This document shows, piece after piece, positions 26,407 through 34,108 of a stretch of DNA of 64,000 nt (its first letter is position 1; every line of letters starts with the position of its first letter). Source of the DNA: Cotesia glomerata (Eukaryota > Arthropoda > Insecta > Hymenoptera > Braconidae); assembly GCF_020080835.1 (NCBI RefSeq), contig NC_058162.1:6525323-6589322 (forward strand), read 5' to 3'. Under the pieces are notes generated by a model. That model made no database searches. It saw only the letters and a list, made by a program, of their open reading frames with translations, and was not told the DNA's origin. The translations under genes were made by a program, and so were the position numbers.

Positions 26407-29400
26407 TATGTGAACCGCTTATAACTTTTGAACGGCTTGACCGATTTCATCGCGGTTGGTGCCATTCGAAAGGGCTTGACCAAACTTAGATTTTAAAAAC
26501 TATTTGGACCGATTCAAATCAATAGATTTTGAGAAATCTTAAAAAACTGAAAAAAAAATTTTTTTCAAATGTGGTTTTTTTGGAATAACTTTTAAACGGC
26601 TTAAAGGTTCAATTCCAAAAACTAATCAGCTCTTAACCTCAAAAAACCACGTCGATCGCCACCAGTCCGGTCAAAATCGGTTGATTCGTTCGAGAGATAT
26701 CGTGAACGAAAGAAAACCGAACAAAGTGTTTTTTCGGAATAACTCCAAAATTCCTAGCGCGATCAATTCAAAATTTGAGATTCTGTGTGAGGCTTGAAAA
26801 ACTGCATCGAATGCTTTTAATCGCGTAAAAATCGGTTTATTCATTCAAAATTTATTGCGGTTTAAAAATTCAAAAAATAGTATCTTATCAAATCTCTATC
26901 AGACTTTTGAGGAAGAGCTTTAAAGCATAAGAAAGCAATCTCTTTGAGCTCGGAGAGCTCAAAATAACCCATAAATTGTATTTTTGAGCTCGAAGAGCTC
27001 AAAAACGTCATGGGTGCAATTTTAAGCGCCTAAGTATGGAATTAGCGGGAAGTTGCAGGGATGGCCTTCAAGGTCAACCGTTTTCCTAATTTTTTTTAAA
27101 CAAAGTTTACAAGTAAACCACTAAACTTTAAAATTTTCTTAATTTCCAAATTCTTAATTTCCAAAGAAAAGCTCTGATCAAGTACTAGATTTACTTTTAA
27201 GAAGGTCCTTTCGTCATCAATGTTAAATAAAAAATATTAGATTATGCATAAAATTAATTTTTATCTAATAGTTAAAGTTCTTATGTATCTACTAGTGGAG
27301 TTTAATTTATTCTTCACCGCCCGAGTAAAAATGAAATTATTATTTTTTACGGAAAAATAATAAATTTCGTTCGACCGCCGCACCACCGCTGCACCACCAC
27401 CGCACCATACCGCCGCACCACCGCTGCACGACCGCCGTTTGGCGGACTATTACGCCGCACGCTAAAAATTTACTCCCCCTAGCATCGCCGCACTACCGCT
27501 GCACCACCGCCGCACCAATGCTAAATCATACCTACAATTTCACAAAAAATGGTATCATAATTAATTTATCACGCAATAATTAATTAATAAATAATGCGAC
27601 TAGAAATCTTTATGTAAGACCTATCGATCAACCTCCTTTTAATCGAATGCCTAATATTAAAAAAAAAAATTTTTTTTAAATCAGGCCAAAGCACCGCGAA
27701 ATTATTGATTTTTTTAGTCGTATTGTTGATGTAGATTTTTAATTTCGTCCTCGGGTTGCACAGAAGCGGTACGCCTATCGAAATACTCTGAAAGAATTTT
27801 AAAAATTGAACTGTGATGGGATTCGAACCTGGATCGTCTGCATGGAAGTCTCGAACATTGCCAACTGCACTGCAAGCCATACTTAACTTAAAAAATTTAG
27901 TTAAGCTATTTGAATCATCAACGAATATATTATTTCAATGTATATACCATCAAACAGTGGTATGGTGCGGCGGTGGTGCAGCGGTGGTGCGGCGGTCGAA
28001 CGAAATTTATTATTTTTTCGTAAAAATTAATAATTTTATTTTTACCCGGGCGCGTCACAGCTGTGGTGCAGCGGTGGTGCGGCGAATAGAAATTTATTTA
28101 CTTGTCACGGCGCTGGTGCGGCGGTAGTGCGGCGAATAGATAAATTCTTTACTTGTCACGGCGGTGGTGCGGCGGTGATACGGCACTTATAAAATAACCA
28201 AAATTGTCACGGCTGTAGTGCAGCGGTGGTGCGGCGCTTAAAAAGCCGTGCAGCGGTGTTGCGGCGGTGGTGCGGCGGAATTCTGTTTTTACTCGGGTTA
28301 CTAAATAAACAAATAAATAAATTATAATTTATAATAATTAATTATAATTAAATTATAATAATTAATAATTATTAATTTTGTAAAATAAATTTAATTAGTA
28401 AAAAAAAGTTAATGAAAATACTCATTTTTTATTCCTCTGACTGCACCTAATTTCTTAAGTTAGAGTTTCACTTATCAAAAAAATTAATCACACTAAGCAT
28501 TGCTTACTCCTGATTTCTTCTTTACATTGCAGGGCATGGTGTATCTTCATGAATCAGTTCTAAAATATCACGGTAACCTAAGTACCTCAAATTGTCTCGT
28601 CGATTCACGTTGGGTAGTAAAACTAGCTGATTTTGGTCTCCGGGAATTTAAAAAAGATGCTGAGTGTGACCCAGAAGATGTCATGAAGAAATATCAAGGT
28701 AAAGTTTTAATAAAATAATATTAGATTACAGAATTATAAATTAATTGTTAAAAAACTTATCCACAGGATTGCTTTACAAAGCGCCAGAGTTATTGAGATC
28801 AACAGCAATAGAAGAGCCAACAGTGCGAGATTATCAAAAAGGAGATGTGTATTCATTCGCAATTGTGCTGTATGAACTTCACGGTCGGCATGGACCTTTC
28901 GGTATAACAGAACTAACAGCTCCAGAAATTTTGAAGCGGCTTATTGTCCGTGATGTTGGAGTACCACCTTTCCGACCGTCAGTCGATCAGTTGGAGAATT
29001 GCTTCGACTTTGTACGCGACTGTTTGATCGAATGCTGGGCAGAAGATCCTGAGAGCCGTCCAGACTTTAAAATAATACGAAATAAATTACGACCTCTGAG
29101 GAAAGGAATGAAGCCTAATATTTTCGATAATATGATGGCGATGATGGAGAAGTACGCCAATAATTTAGAGGCTCTTGTAGATGAACGTACGGATCAGTTG
29201 ACTGAAGAAAAGAAGAAAACCGATGCGCTTTTGTATGAAATGTTACCCCGTTATGTTGCTGAGCAATTGAAACGAGGCCATAAAGTCGAAGCTGAAGGGT
29301 TTGATTGTGTCACCATTTATTTTAGTGATATTGTTGGATTTACGTCAATGTCTGCTGAAAGCACGCCGTTACAAGTTGTTGATTTTCTTAATGATCTTTA

Positions 29401-32400
29401 TACTTGTTTTGATTCTACCATTGAAAATTATGATGTTTACAAGGTTGAAACTATTGGTGATGCTTACATGGTGGTACGTATTTATTTCTTCTTCACTGAA
29501 AAAAAAATTCTTGATATTTTTTTCAACAGAGACAAATTAAATATACTCACCTGATAATTTTTGATAAATTTTTTAATCTGAAAGATCTATTGTTAAAAAA
29601 TTATTTAATTGTTTCAATTCAAGATAAGAAATTCTTGGATTCAGAAAATTATCTTCATTTAAAAATGCCTTTCTTTGATTTTCATCTTGAATCAAGTTAA
29701 TTTTTTAACAGTACATAATTGTGAACTTCCAATTTAAAAAAAAGCAATTTAATGATATAACTTTAAAAATATATGATGAAATTACAAGTAACATAAATAA
29801 ATTAAATTATTATTTTTAGAATTACTGCGCACTTTTTTATTGATAAATTTTTTAAACGTTCATTAAAAATAGGCCAACAAATAATTTACAAATAAAAGAA
29901 CGAAACAATTATTTATAATTATATCTTCAAAAAAACTGAAATTAAGATTTTGAAAATTTTCTTTATTTCAAATCAAGCGCAGAAAATTTTGAATCGAGTA
30001 AAAGCTAAGCCAAAAAAAATTTTCAGTTAAAAATAATCAAATTCAAAATCATCGTTTATAAAAGATTTTTTCAATTTAGATAAAGTTCATTTTTTTGGCC
30101 TGTAAAAGGTACACTGAAAAAAAAATTCTTGACTGGAGGGTAAATTTCCTTGGCTCGAGAAAATATTAAGGAAGATTGAAAATTTCTGAAATTAAGTCAG
30201 TTTCTTGAGCCAAGAAAATTTCTTCTTGCTCCAAAATAACTTTTGTCTTCCTTAAAATTTTCTTGGTGTAAGAATTTTTTTTAGTGTGTTGTATTCATTG
30301 ATTATTATTTTACTTGCTTAGCAAAGAAAGATTTTGTTGGTTTTAAATAAATATATCTTTTCAATATTAAAAAATAATTTAGTACACTAATAAAAAATTT
30401 ACCTTAATTCAAAAGAAAAAATTTAGATTCAAGAATACCATTTTCAAGAAAATTTTCTTAAGTCAAGAGGAAAAATTCTTGAATTAAGAATTTTTTCTTT
30501 TGACTCAAGAAAATGATTTCCTTCAAAATGGTACTCTTGGTTCAAGATCTTTTTTCTTGAATCAAGTTAAATTTTTTATCAATGTAGCTTTTACTTTTAA
30601 TTCACTGTAGTCATAATGACAGCCATAAACACTTTGAGAACCATCAACTCTTTTATTTTTCATGAACAAAAAAAGGGTGACCGTGAAATGAAACAGTTAT
30701 CACAATAAAATTAAAAGTCTATAAATTAAAAAGTAATTTTTGTTTGCTCGACGGTAATGTTATTATTCTTTAAATCTATCAAATATATGACAGGAAATGT
30801 ATTTTTAGATAAAATGTGATAAAAATACTCTGTTGGTTTATTTATAAGCTAATAAAAATCCTTAAGTGGTTTGTCTTGGCTGTCTTCCCTATAAAAATAA
30901 CATAATGAAACGTGAGAGATAACAAACTACCACTGATAATTCAGTAAGTAAATAATAAAACACATATTTATATACATACATATTTTTTTTTAGGTCAGTG
31001 GACTACCTATCAGAAATGGTATCCAGCACGCTGGAGAAATAGCCAGTATGTCATTATGTCTTTTAGACGCAATAAAGCAATTCACTATTCGTCACCGGCC
31101 ATTAGAAAAACTTCAACTGAGAATAGGTCTTCACTCTGGACCAGTTTGTGCCGGTGTTGTTGGCTTGAAAATGCCAAGGTATTGCCTTTTTGGTGATACT
31201 GTTAACACTGCCAGTCGAATGGAATCTACAGGAACTGGTGAGTCAATATTAATTGACTACTATATTGATATAATTTGTAATTTATTAGTAATTATCCAAA
31301 AAAATTACTATTTTTTCGAGTCCAGCAGCAATTTTTTTATAGTATTGTTTCGTGAAATAGTATGCTAATTACAATTATATTTAAAATAGGGGAGTGTGAA
31401 TCTTGTTCAAATCGAATAGTAAAATTCAATTTGATCAGTTTGAAGAAATTTGTCAGACATATCATGAAGTTTTTTCTTACTCTGCTTGCAAAATTTATTG
31501 TAGGAATTATGGAGTAATTTATTCCCCTTCAAGAATTCAAAATTTCGAATAATTTTGTGAAATTATAGAATTATAAATTATAATTAATACTCTGTAAATT
31601 TTTATATGCTGTTTTTGAAGATAATTTTAACAAATATTTAATTATTTAGTTCCATGTATAATCTAGACTTTTATTATTTTTCAAATTTAAAACTCAATGA
31701 AAATTAATAGCCCTGATTAAAAATATTAATCGAAAAGCTATCGCTTAATGCAAACTGTATATTTATATATACAAAAAAAAAGAATTTAAGTTATTGAAAA
31801 AAATTCAAATTTCATCGATATTTTTAAACAGATGGAAAACAATTTAGTTAACTTTTTTTTAAATTATTCGAATTGTTTAAAGGGGAACACCACTGTGATG
31901 GTCGAAAAAAAGGAGATTTTCGGGAATTTTTTTGACAGGGAAAATGAAGGAATTTGAGGATCGAATTTTTTTTATTTTATTAATAAGGGTACATTAAAGA
32001 TTATAACCCTAAATTTTTATTAAAAATTATTTAATTCTTACAAAGTTATTAACAATGTCGTCGAGTACTAGAAAAAATTTCCCCCTCAATGGTCGTATCT
32101 CAAAAACGGATCATCTGAAAATAAAAATCCAAATTGCTTTTAAATTAGTAAAGATGTAGTTATCGTTGCACGTATGAAATTTTAAAAATTTTAATTTTCA
32201 AAAAAATGGCGACTGATTGAAAATTTTCCCATTATTTTTACTGTTTTTTGTTTGTTTTTACCCGGCTAAAAAAATCTTTAAAATCAAAATTTTTAAAATT
32301 TCGTACGTGCAACAATAATTACTATTGATTAGAAAGCAATTTGGTTTTTTATTTTCAGATGATCCGTTTTTGAATTATCGATGCGACCATGGATGAAGAA

Positions 32401-33846
32401 ATTTTTTCTATACGGAAAAAAGAAAACAGGAATACCCAAGTCAAAAAAATGAACTTAGATGAGCTTAAATCAGTTGTTTTAATATAGCAGTTAAATTTAT
32501 TTAATTCATTTGTTAATTTTTTCAACTCGGGTAATTACAGTATAAAATGTAAAATTGGTCCCGTCGTAATCAAAACTAGAAAAATTACAGTTTGAAATAA
32601 AATTTTTCTAAATTCAATTTTTTAATTTAATTTTCAGAGCTTTTAATGTAAATATTACATTCTACAATGTAATTCTTATAAAATCTGTTATAACTACAAT
32701 CTGAAACTGTCATTTTTCCAGTTTTCATCACGAAGCACCACGTTGCATTATATACTGTAATTTTTCGAGTTTTCTTTTTTCCGTGTAGTGCTCTACGAGA
32801 TTGTTAATAACTTTGTAATAATTAAATATTTTTTCATAAAAATTTAGAGTAATAATCTTTAATGTACCCTTAATAAAATAAAAAAAAATCCGATCCCCAA
32901 GTTTCTTTATTATCCCTGACAAAAAAATTCCCGAAAATCACTTTTTTTCGACCGTCACAGTGGTGTTCCCCCTTAAATTAATGTAATTAATAAATTGTTT
33001 AAATTATAAACCTCCATATTTTCATATCATGAATTTTTTATTATTGCATCAATGATAACTTCACAAGGATCTGCATAACTTCGAAATGACTCAATTAGCA
33101 AATTCTGATAAAACTTTATTTCAACAGCATTAAAAATCCACTGTAGTCAAGAAACAAAAAAACTCCTGGATAAATTGGGCGGATTCAAGTTAGTAGAACG
33201 AGGAATAGTTTCAATGAAAGGAAAAGGAGAGCGTTTGACTTACTGGTTGATAGGCGAAGATCCAATCCAAAGGGCAGAACGCACCAACGATCGATTGGAG
33301 CGTAGAAATGGCGTCGGAGGGAAGAAAGCAGTCCAAGATCTTTTGGTCCCGAAGAGTTCTTTGAAAAACAAGTCATTAACGCGCACCACTTTCTTAAGAT
33401 GCTCCAGCGAGTCGCCCAAACGGCTCAGATTCTCCAGTTCTGATCAGTTGAATAAAAAGTGTCCCGTTATTAGCAATGAACTGGAGTGTATTGTCGACAG
33501 CAGCCCTTGCAAGGGTAAAGGACTCTGTTCCATTCGTTCCAATTGCATGGAAAGTTCAAGATCGTCCAGCAATTCTTGTCCATGCGTTGAACAATTGTGC
33601 GAGTCGGACGACAATCATAAAAATGACATGATTAACAACATTTGTAATGGTGAACAGTATTTTAGAAGGGCATTGTACTTTGGTAATAATAAAGTCTTGT
33701 TGGACGGCAATTGTCGCTCGGCTCCCAGCAGCCCTAGACATGGTTCTATGATTTTGAGTTCCCAAAAAAGAATCGCGCAATCCAGTGAAGAAGTCGATGG
33801 ATGCGACGCTACGCCTTTAATTAGATCGGCAACTTGCGTTGAATGA
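6710..33846 (+). CDS. Gyc32E: Receptor-type guanylate cyclase, Gyc32E-like (complete, 15 coding exons)
   Basis: Joining 15 exons (6710-6898, 8562-8759, 9936-10058, 10138-10336, 17698-17775, 19397-19641, 19749-19894, 21386-21524, 21883-21973, 22057-22253, 24678-25025, 28533-28698, 28767-29473, 30994-31237, 33128-33846) gives 3,789 nt and 1,262 residues in one frame. Every junction is GT-AG and phase-consistent. The order is signal peptide (about 1-26), ANF-receptor type ligand-binding domain (about 30-440), membrane helix (475-495), kinase-homology domain (about 540-815), coiled-coil linker (829-870), cyclase domain (about 885-1065) and a 194-residue tail. The cyclase residues look intact: metal aspartates D894 and D938, guanine-specifying E934 and C1006, and N1013/R1017. 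It should convert GTP to cGMP at the plasma membrane; the ligand is unknown. Assignment to Gyc32E rather than other insect receptor cyclases rests on the ectodomain pattern (FTLGYITGS, YIGPQETC, EGRMAAAFNLPMISY), from memory. Confidence 0.88.
6899..8561. other. Intron 1 of Gyc32E
   Basis: AT-rich intron bounded by GTATCG and TTTTTTAAG. It holds one inverted-repeat element (7,472-7,931). Nothing else is recognised. Confidence 0.75.
7472..7931. mobile_element. 460-bp MITE with exact 8-bp target duplication
   Basis: The ends are inverted repeats: GGTAATTATTTACAAGTGGG on the left and its reverse complement, with one extra base, on the right. The sequence TTAATTTT occurs immediately outside both ends (7,464-7,471 and 7,932-7,939), an exact 8-bp duplication. 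Much of the interior is also self-complementary. The 8-bp duplication suggests mobilisation by a hAT-class transposase. No transposase is encoded. Confidence 0.85.
8562..8759 (+). CDS. Gyc32E: Gyc32E exon 2: ligand-binding domain
   Basis: Sixty-six codons, phase 0 at both ends, between TTTTTTAAG and GTAAGT. It begins VNAGELGKRGH and contains ETYGEEETS, AYIGPQETC and the conserved end EGRMAAAFNLPMISY of the ANF-receptor fold. Confidence 0.92.
8760..9935. other. Intron 2 of Gyc32E
   Basis: AT-rich intron from GTAAGT to TTTTTTTCAG. No repeat element or exon is recognised in it. Confidence 0.75.
9936..10058 (+). CDS. Gyc32E: Gyc32E exon 3: ligand-binding domain
   Basis: Forty-one codons, phase 0 on both sides, starting FCTHQETSNK. 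It includes FPTFARTRPPDTQISKSVV, a hallmark stretch of receptor guanylate cyclase ectodomains, and ends AFNWTK before GTAAGT. Confidence 0.93.
10138..10336 (+). CDS. Gyc32E: Gyc32E exon 4: ligand-binding domain
   Basis: Acceptor TATCACTAG, donor GTAAGT. Sixty-six codons plus one base; the split codon A|TA gives isoleucine with exon 5. It contains MTILDSFESSGISVNYLRCW and ends STYRETR, continuing as IYVILGNYYEH across the junction. Confidence 0.92.
11225..11576. mobile_element. CACGG-ended MITE, copy 1 (TA target)
   Basis: The left end CATGGAAAAAATAAAACTCG and the right end TTTTTTCCGTG are inverted repeats flanked by TA on both sides. The interior (CAACGTGGCGCTTCGTGATG, then pairs of ATTACATT-like words) is shared, inverted, with 32.5-32.8 kb and, direct, with 58.2-58.4 kb. 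TA duplication and small size suggest a Tc1/mariner-type MITE. Noncoding. Confidence 0.8.
11579..11703. repeat. Dispersed repeat, inverted copy of 5,371-5,494
   Basis: Reverse-complement match to 5,371-5,494 over about 125 bp. It begins directly after the CACGG MITE and its TA, so the MITE may have inserted at the edge of this older repeat. Confidence 0.75.
12049..12107. repeat. AT microsatellite
   Basis: Alternating A/T with a few interruptions inside the split ACTCC element. Translations across it are artefacts. Confidence 0.9.
12237..12709. mobile_element. 473-bp foldback element, arms about 200 bp
   Basis: The left end CCGAACAAAAACAGTTTCAC is matched by its reverse complement at the right end. 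The arms continue through GCCAAGTCCACGTTCATAAG and ACCGATATGGTTGTATATGA to the centre near 12,430-12,490. It has no coding sequence. The right arm carries about 40 bp of extra T-rich sequence. Confidence 0.88.
13047..13230. repeat. Palindromic repeat family member
   Basis: Imperfect palindrome with ends TATAAGCCCATTCTGATTTT and the inverse of TATAAGCTCATCCCGATG. The inner words GAGTACCCACATGCATTTTT occur in both orientations. Same family as 3.24, 13.30, 24.05 and 24.32 kb. Confidence 0.85.
13295..13534. repeat. Palindromic repeat family member with AT core
   Basis: The arms start TATAAGCTCATCCCGATGTT and return as the reverse complement at the right. The centre (13,365-13,460) is an expanded TA repeat. 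A further, shorter and more decayed member follows at about 13,596-13,725. Confidence 0.85.
13889..13962. repeat. TA microsatellite
   Basis: About 74 bp of almost pure alternating TA. The preceding sequence (ACAAACACACGCACAGAAG) is a typical tail-like context but cannot be assigned. Confidence 0.9.
16081..16785. mobile_element. 705-bp insertion in copy A, CCCC(Y)ACGG ends
   Basis: The ends CCCCTACGGAAAAATTAT and ATAATTTTTCCGTGGGGG are inverted repeats. The flanks read GTAGAACAG and AGGGATGAG, whereas copy B shows the uninterrupted site GTAGAACAGGGATGAG (as reverse complement, about 35,056-35,071). The insertion therefore duplicated AG. The interior is made of degenerate repeats of TATATCCTAGAA type and contains a second MITE. 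Confidence 0.85.
16273..16544. mobile_element. 272-bp MITE nested in the 705-bp insertion
   Basis: The ends CACTGATAGAAGGATTT and AAATCCTTCTATCAGTG are inverted and flanked by TA on both sides. The arms extend inward through AACAAATCATTTATTAGAGA and its inverse, so most of the element is palindromic. It is a Tc1/mariner-type MITE and the youngest layer of this nest. Confidence 0.88.
17698..17775 (+). CDS. Gyc32E: Gyc32E exon 5: ligand-binding domain
   Basis: Small exon of 78 nt between GTTTTAG and GTAACT. It encodes YVILGNYYEHMGLLMALNDK and onward to LLEN, with a split glycine codon G|GA into exon 6. Confidence 0.9.
17776..19396. other. Intron 5 of Gyc32E
   Basis: AT-rich intron. Positions about 18,190-18,440 resemble parts of 22.40-22.51 and 23.37-23.65 kb, and appear to be an empty copy of the site carrying the element at 22.5-23.4 kb. 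Nothing else is recognised. Confidence 0.7.
18190..18440. repeat. Dispersed repeat, uninterrupted copy
   Basis: Contains ATTTTGAAAATAAC, then TATAGAACAAACAAAC and AAACTATTAAAAACTCCTCC. The related sequence at 22.4-23.4 kb has the same flanks split by an 850-bp inserted element. Divergence is considerable. Confidence 0.65.
19397..19641 (+). CDS. Gyc32E: Gyc32E exon 6: ligand-binding domain
   Basis: Two bases complete the glycine codon from exon 5, then 81 codons to CAG before GTGACT. Contains DYWVVGVDPEQYD, KYLRGL and KPPFNFSNPLANVGGIVQ. Confidence 0.93.
19749..19894 (+). CDS. Gyc32E: Gyc32E exon 7: ligand-binding domain
   Basis: Starts IVPETAYLYDAVHLYERSL. The acceptor region reads CAAAGTAG. 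Only the downstream AG (19,748) gives an open frame; the AG three bases upstream would add an in-frame TAG. It ends ATG GG before GTGTGT, phase 2. Confidence 0.9.
20481..20735. mobile_element. 255-bp MITE, AATTCGGCTGCCC ends
   Basis: Left end AATTCGGCTGCCCAATTT and right end AAATTGGGCAGCCGAATT are perfect inverted repeats; the similarity continues inward (ACATAGTAACTG against CAGTTACTGTG). Noncoding. Confidence 0.88.
20873..20990. repeat. Short hairpin repeat
   Basis: AATAGTATATTATATATCTA at the left is mirrored by the inverse around TAGGTATGTAATATACTATT at the right, with GGCAGTAAG facing CTTACTTTACTACC. The centre is GC-richer. Probably a very small inverted-repeat element. Confidence 0.55.
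21386..21524 (+). CDS. Gyc32E: Gyc32E exon 8: ligand-binding domain
   Basis: One base completes a glycine codon, then 46 codons. Begins YMVYMDKNGDAEGNYTLISL, a typical last part of the periplasmic-binding-like fold, and ends EEVTSLP before GTAAGT. Confidence 0.92.
21883..21973 (+). CDS. Gyc32E: Gyc32E exon 9: juxtamembrane ectodomain
   Basis: Thirty codons plus one base after TTTCTTTCAG. Encodes KLRLTREIMWLGNGPPLAEP followed by LCGYHDEKCN, the cysteine-containing segment just outside the membrane. Donor GTAATA. Confidence 0.9.
22057..22253 (+). CDS. Gyc32E: Gyc32E exon 10: membrane helix
   Basis: Acceptor TTTTTAG, donor GTAATT. The protein reads EIVGGIAGGLLIIFISISLI then LYRNWKYEQELDSLLWKV: one membrane helix (residues about 475-495) followed by the basic, tryptophan-containing segment seen at the cytoplasmic face of receptor cyclases. 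Confidence 0.92.
22514..23366. mobile_element. 853-bp element with GGGGGCGTCCAT inverted ends
   Basis: Left end GGGGGCGTCCATTAATTACG, right end CGCAATTTATGGACGCCCCC. Just inside each end lie G-runs (22,549-22,600 and 23,262-23,320), with AAATCTTA words in similar order. The flanks match a contiguous sequence near 18,288-18,320. The interior holds two partial internal repeats (around 22,795 and 23,025: TTTTTAGGTA then GA/TCTTTA). No coding sequence found. Confidence 0.8.
23920..24655. repeat. Dispersed repeat, copy 2, with two palindromes
   Basis: Same arrangement as 3,105-3,667, but the palindrome unit occurs twice (24,046-24,225 and 24,320-24,490), separated by a repeat of the flanking phrase TTAAATTGCA. 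This suggests a local tandem duplication of the palindrome with its flank. It ends about 20 bp before exon 11. Confidence 0.8.
24678..25025 (+). CDS. Gyc32E: Gyc32E exon 11: N-lobe of kinase-homology domain
   Basis: One hundred and sixteen codons, phase 0 both sides. FAVKKV supplies the conserved lysine (K573); the usual glycine-rich loop is degenerate (QIGFYKGRM). KKELKIMRDLRHDNLNAFIG and VEYCPRGSLKDILENEDMKL are family hallmarks. The 3' neighbour is a 3.5-kb intron. Confidence 0.95.
26162..27100. mobile_element. AACTTCCCGC element, copy 1
   Basis: Begins AACTTCCCGCTTAGAAAATC and has the inverse word AGCGGGAAGTT at about 27,044-27,054; similarity to the second copy continues to about 27,100. 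The body matches the reverse complement of 46,115-47,007, including TTCATCAGATCTCGACGTTT near one end and CGTTCGAGAGATATCGTGAA in the middle. It contains the TG microsatellite. No open frame encodes a recognisable protein. Confidence 0.88.
26315..26402. repeat. TG microsatellite
   Basis: About 43 TG units, located inside the AACTTCCCGC element at the position where copy 2 has a CA run (same array on the opposite strand). Confidence 0.97.
27320..28297. mobile_element. GC-rich element with CCCGAGTAAAAA ends
   Basis: Ends CCCGAGTAAAAA and TTTTTACTCGGG are inverted. The left part has runs of CCGCACCACCGCTGCACCAC type; the right part has the inverse (GGTGCGGCGGTGGTGCAGCG). The arms 27,320-27,425 and 27,955-28,050 pair closely. 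Additional GGTGCGGCG units fill 28,060-28,280. The centre holds a tRNA-like sequence on the minus strand. No coding sequence. Confidence 0.82.
27815..27882 (-). other. tRNA-like sequence (decayed)
   Basis: Read on the minus strand it has a perfect B box, GGTTCGAATCC, and upstream an A-box-like TGGCTTGCAGTGCAGTTGG at roughly tRNA spacing. The anticodon stem and acceptor stem do not pair well, so this is not a working tRNA. It may be a tRNA-derived SINE head or tRNA pseudogene captured by the surrounding element. Confidence 0.5.
28533..28698 (+). CDS. Gyc32E: Gyc32E exon 12: kinase-homology domain, HGN and DFG
   Basis: Fifty-five codons plus one base. GMVYLHESVLKYHGNLSTSN has HGN (664-666) where active kinases have HRD, so the catalytic aspartate is missing, as is normal for receptor cyclases. 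VKLADFGL keeps DFG (684-686). Confidence 0.95.
28767..29473 (+). CDS. Gyc32E: Gyc32E exon 13: kinase C-lobe, linker, first half of cyclase
   Basis: The largest internal exon, 707 nt. It contains YKAPELL, GDVYSFAIVLYE, CWAEDPESRPDF, the linker EKYANNLEALVDERTDQL (dimerisation coiled coil) and the cyclase start VTIYFSDIVGFTSMSAEST. D894 (FSD) and D938 (IGDAYM) are the metal-binding aspartates; E934 in KVETIGD specifies guanine. Donor GTACGT, phase 0. Confidence 0.97.
29474..30993. other. Intron 13 of Gyc32E
   Basis: Intron GTACGT to TTTTTTTTAG. Most of it (29,527-30,821) is a long repeat whose second copy lies in the putative first intron of the Gyc76C-like gene. Confidence 0.8.
29527..30821. 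repeat. 1.3-kb direct repeat, copy 1
   Basis: Starts CAGAGACAAATTAAATATAC and matches 41,472-42,724 in the same orientation with scattered differences and a few indels, ending near GAAATGTATTTTTAGATAAA. It is full of sub-repeats of TTGACTCAAGAAAAT type in both orientations. No coding sequence. Either a transposon or a segmental duplication. Confidence 0.88.
30994..31237 (+). CDS. Gyc32E: Gyc32E exon 14: second half of cyclase core
   Basis: Eighty-one codons plus one base. VSGLPIRNGIQHAGEIASMS, LRIGLHSGPVCAGVVGLKMP and RYCLFGDTVNTASRMEST carry the guanine-binding C1006 and the catalytic N1013 and R1017. Confidence 0.97.
31881..32972. mobile_element. TTAA-flanked inverted-repeat element
   Basis: Left end AGGGGAACACCACTGTGATG and right end CACAGTGGTGTTCCCCC are inverted, and TTAA occurs exactly outside both (31,877-31,880 and 32,973-32,976). 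The arms run about 200 bp inward, through TTTCGGGAATTTTTTTGACA and its inverse. The right arm is split by a MITE. The TTAA duplication points to piggyBac-class mobilisation, although the end bases are not the classic ones. Noncoding. Confidence 0.85.
32411..32785. mobile_element. CACGG-ended MITE, inverted copy nested in TTAA element
   Basis: The right end TTTCTTTTTTCCGTG is followed by TA; the left end TACGGAAAAAAGAAAACAGG is preceded by TA. The interior from 32,538 on is the reverse complement of the 11,225-11,576 copy (for example CATCACGAAGCACCACGTTG). Positions 32,430-32,530 are not shared with the other copies. Confidence 0.75.
33128..33846 (+). CDS. Gyc32E: Gyc32E exon 15: end of cyclase and Cys/Ser-rich tail
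   Basis: ALKIHCSQETKKLLDKLGGF through KGKGERLTYWLIGED completes the cyclase domain near residue 1,068. The remaining 194 residues are polar and unconserved in appearance, with 13 cysteines, 8 of them between residues 1,135 and 1,181, plus serine runs. The frame stops at TGA 33,844-33,846. Confidence 0.95.
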
Positions 33847-34108
33847 CATCCGTTTGTTGTTTGTTTGAATTTCCGAAAAAAATCACCGGAATTTTTTGTA
33901 TAATTTCAAAGAAGACAACAACGAATTTTGGAATCAATAAAGTCACTGCCAAGATTTTCGGAGCCGTTTAAAAGTATTAAGAGGCGAAAAACGCCAGTTA
34001 GCTTAGACAATCAAGAAGGCTCGTGCTTTTTATCTCTACTCGTATCTTTTTCAAATACTGTTTTGAGATGAGTAAATAAAACATTTAATCAAGTGTCTAG
34101 TCAATAAA
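33847..34108 (+). terminator. Gyc32E 3' UTR with candidate poly(A) signals
   Basis: AATAAA occurs at 33,936-33,941, 34,075-34,080 and 34,103-34,108, after which the sequence becomes more AT-rich. Any of these could direct 3' end formation; the sequence does not tell which is used. Confidence 0.5.

Larger units (their letters stand above)
25026..28532. other. Intron 11 of Gyc32E
   Basis: Intron from GTGAGT to CATTGCAG. It contains a T run (25,801-25,824), the AACTTCCCGC element with TG microsatellite, and the GC-rich tRNA-like element. Positions 25,026-26,161 show nothing further. Confidence 0.8.
31238..33127. other. Intron 14 of Gyc32E
   Basis: Intron GTGAGT to TTTCAACAG. Its second half is a TTAA-flanked inverted-repeat element with a nested MITE; 31,238-31,876 shows nothing recognisable. 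Confidence 0.8.

Noticed and set aside
26298..26489. Open frames through the TG array
   Set aside because: They translate a dinucleotide repeat into alternating Cys/Val or His/Thr and are artefacts.
27815..27882. Functional tRNA gene
   Set aside because: B box is perfect but acceptor and anticodon stems do not pair; also embedded in a transposon.
24660..29554. Separate protein kinase and adenylate cyclase genes
   Set aside because: The kinase-like frames lack the catalytic HRD aspartate and splice in phase with the membrane exon and cyclase exons; they are domains of one receptor guanylate cyclase with E934 and C1006 specifying GTP.
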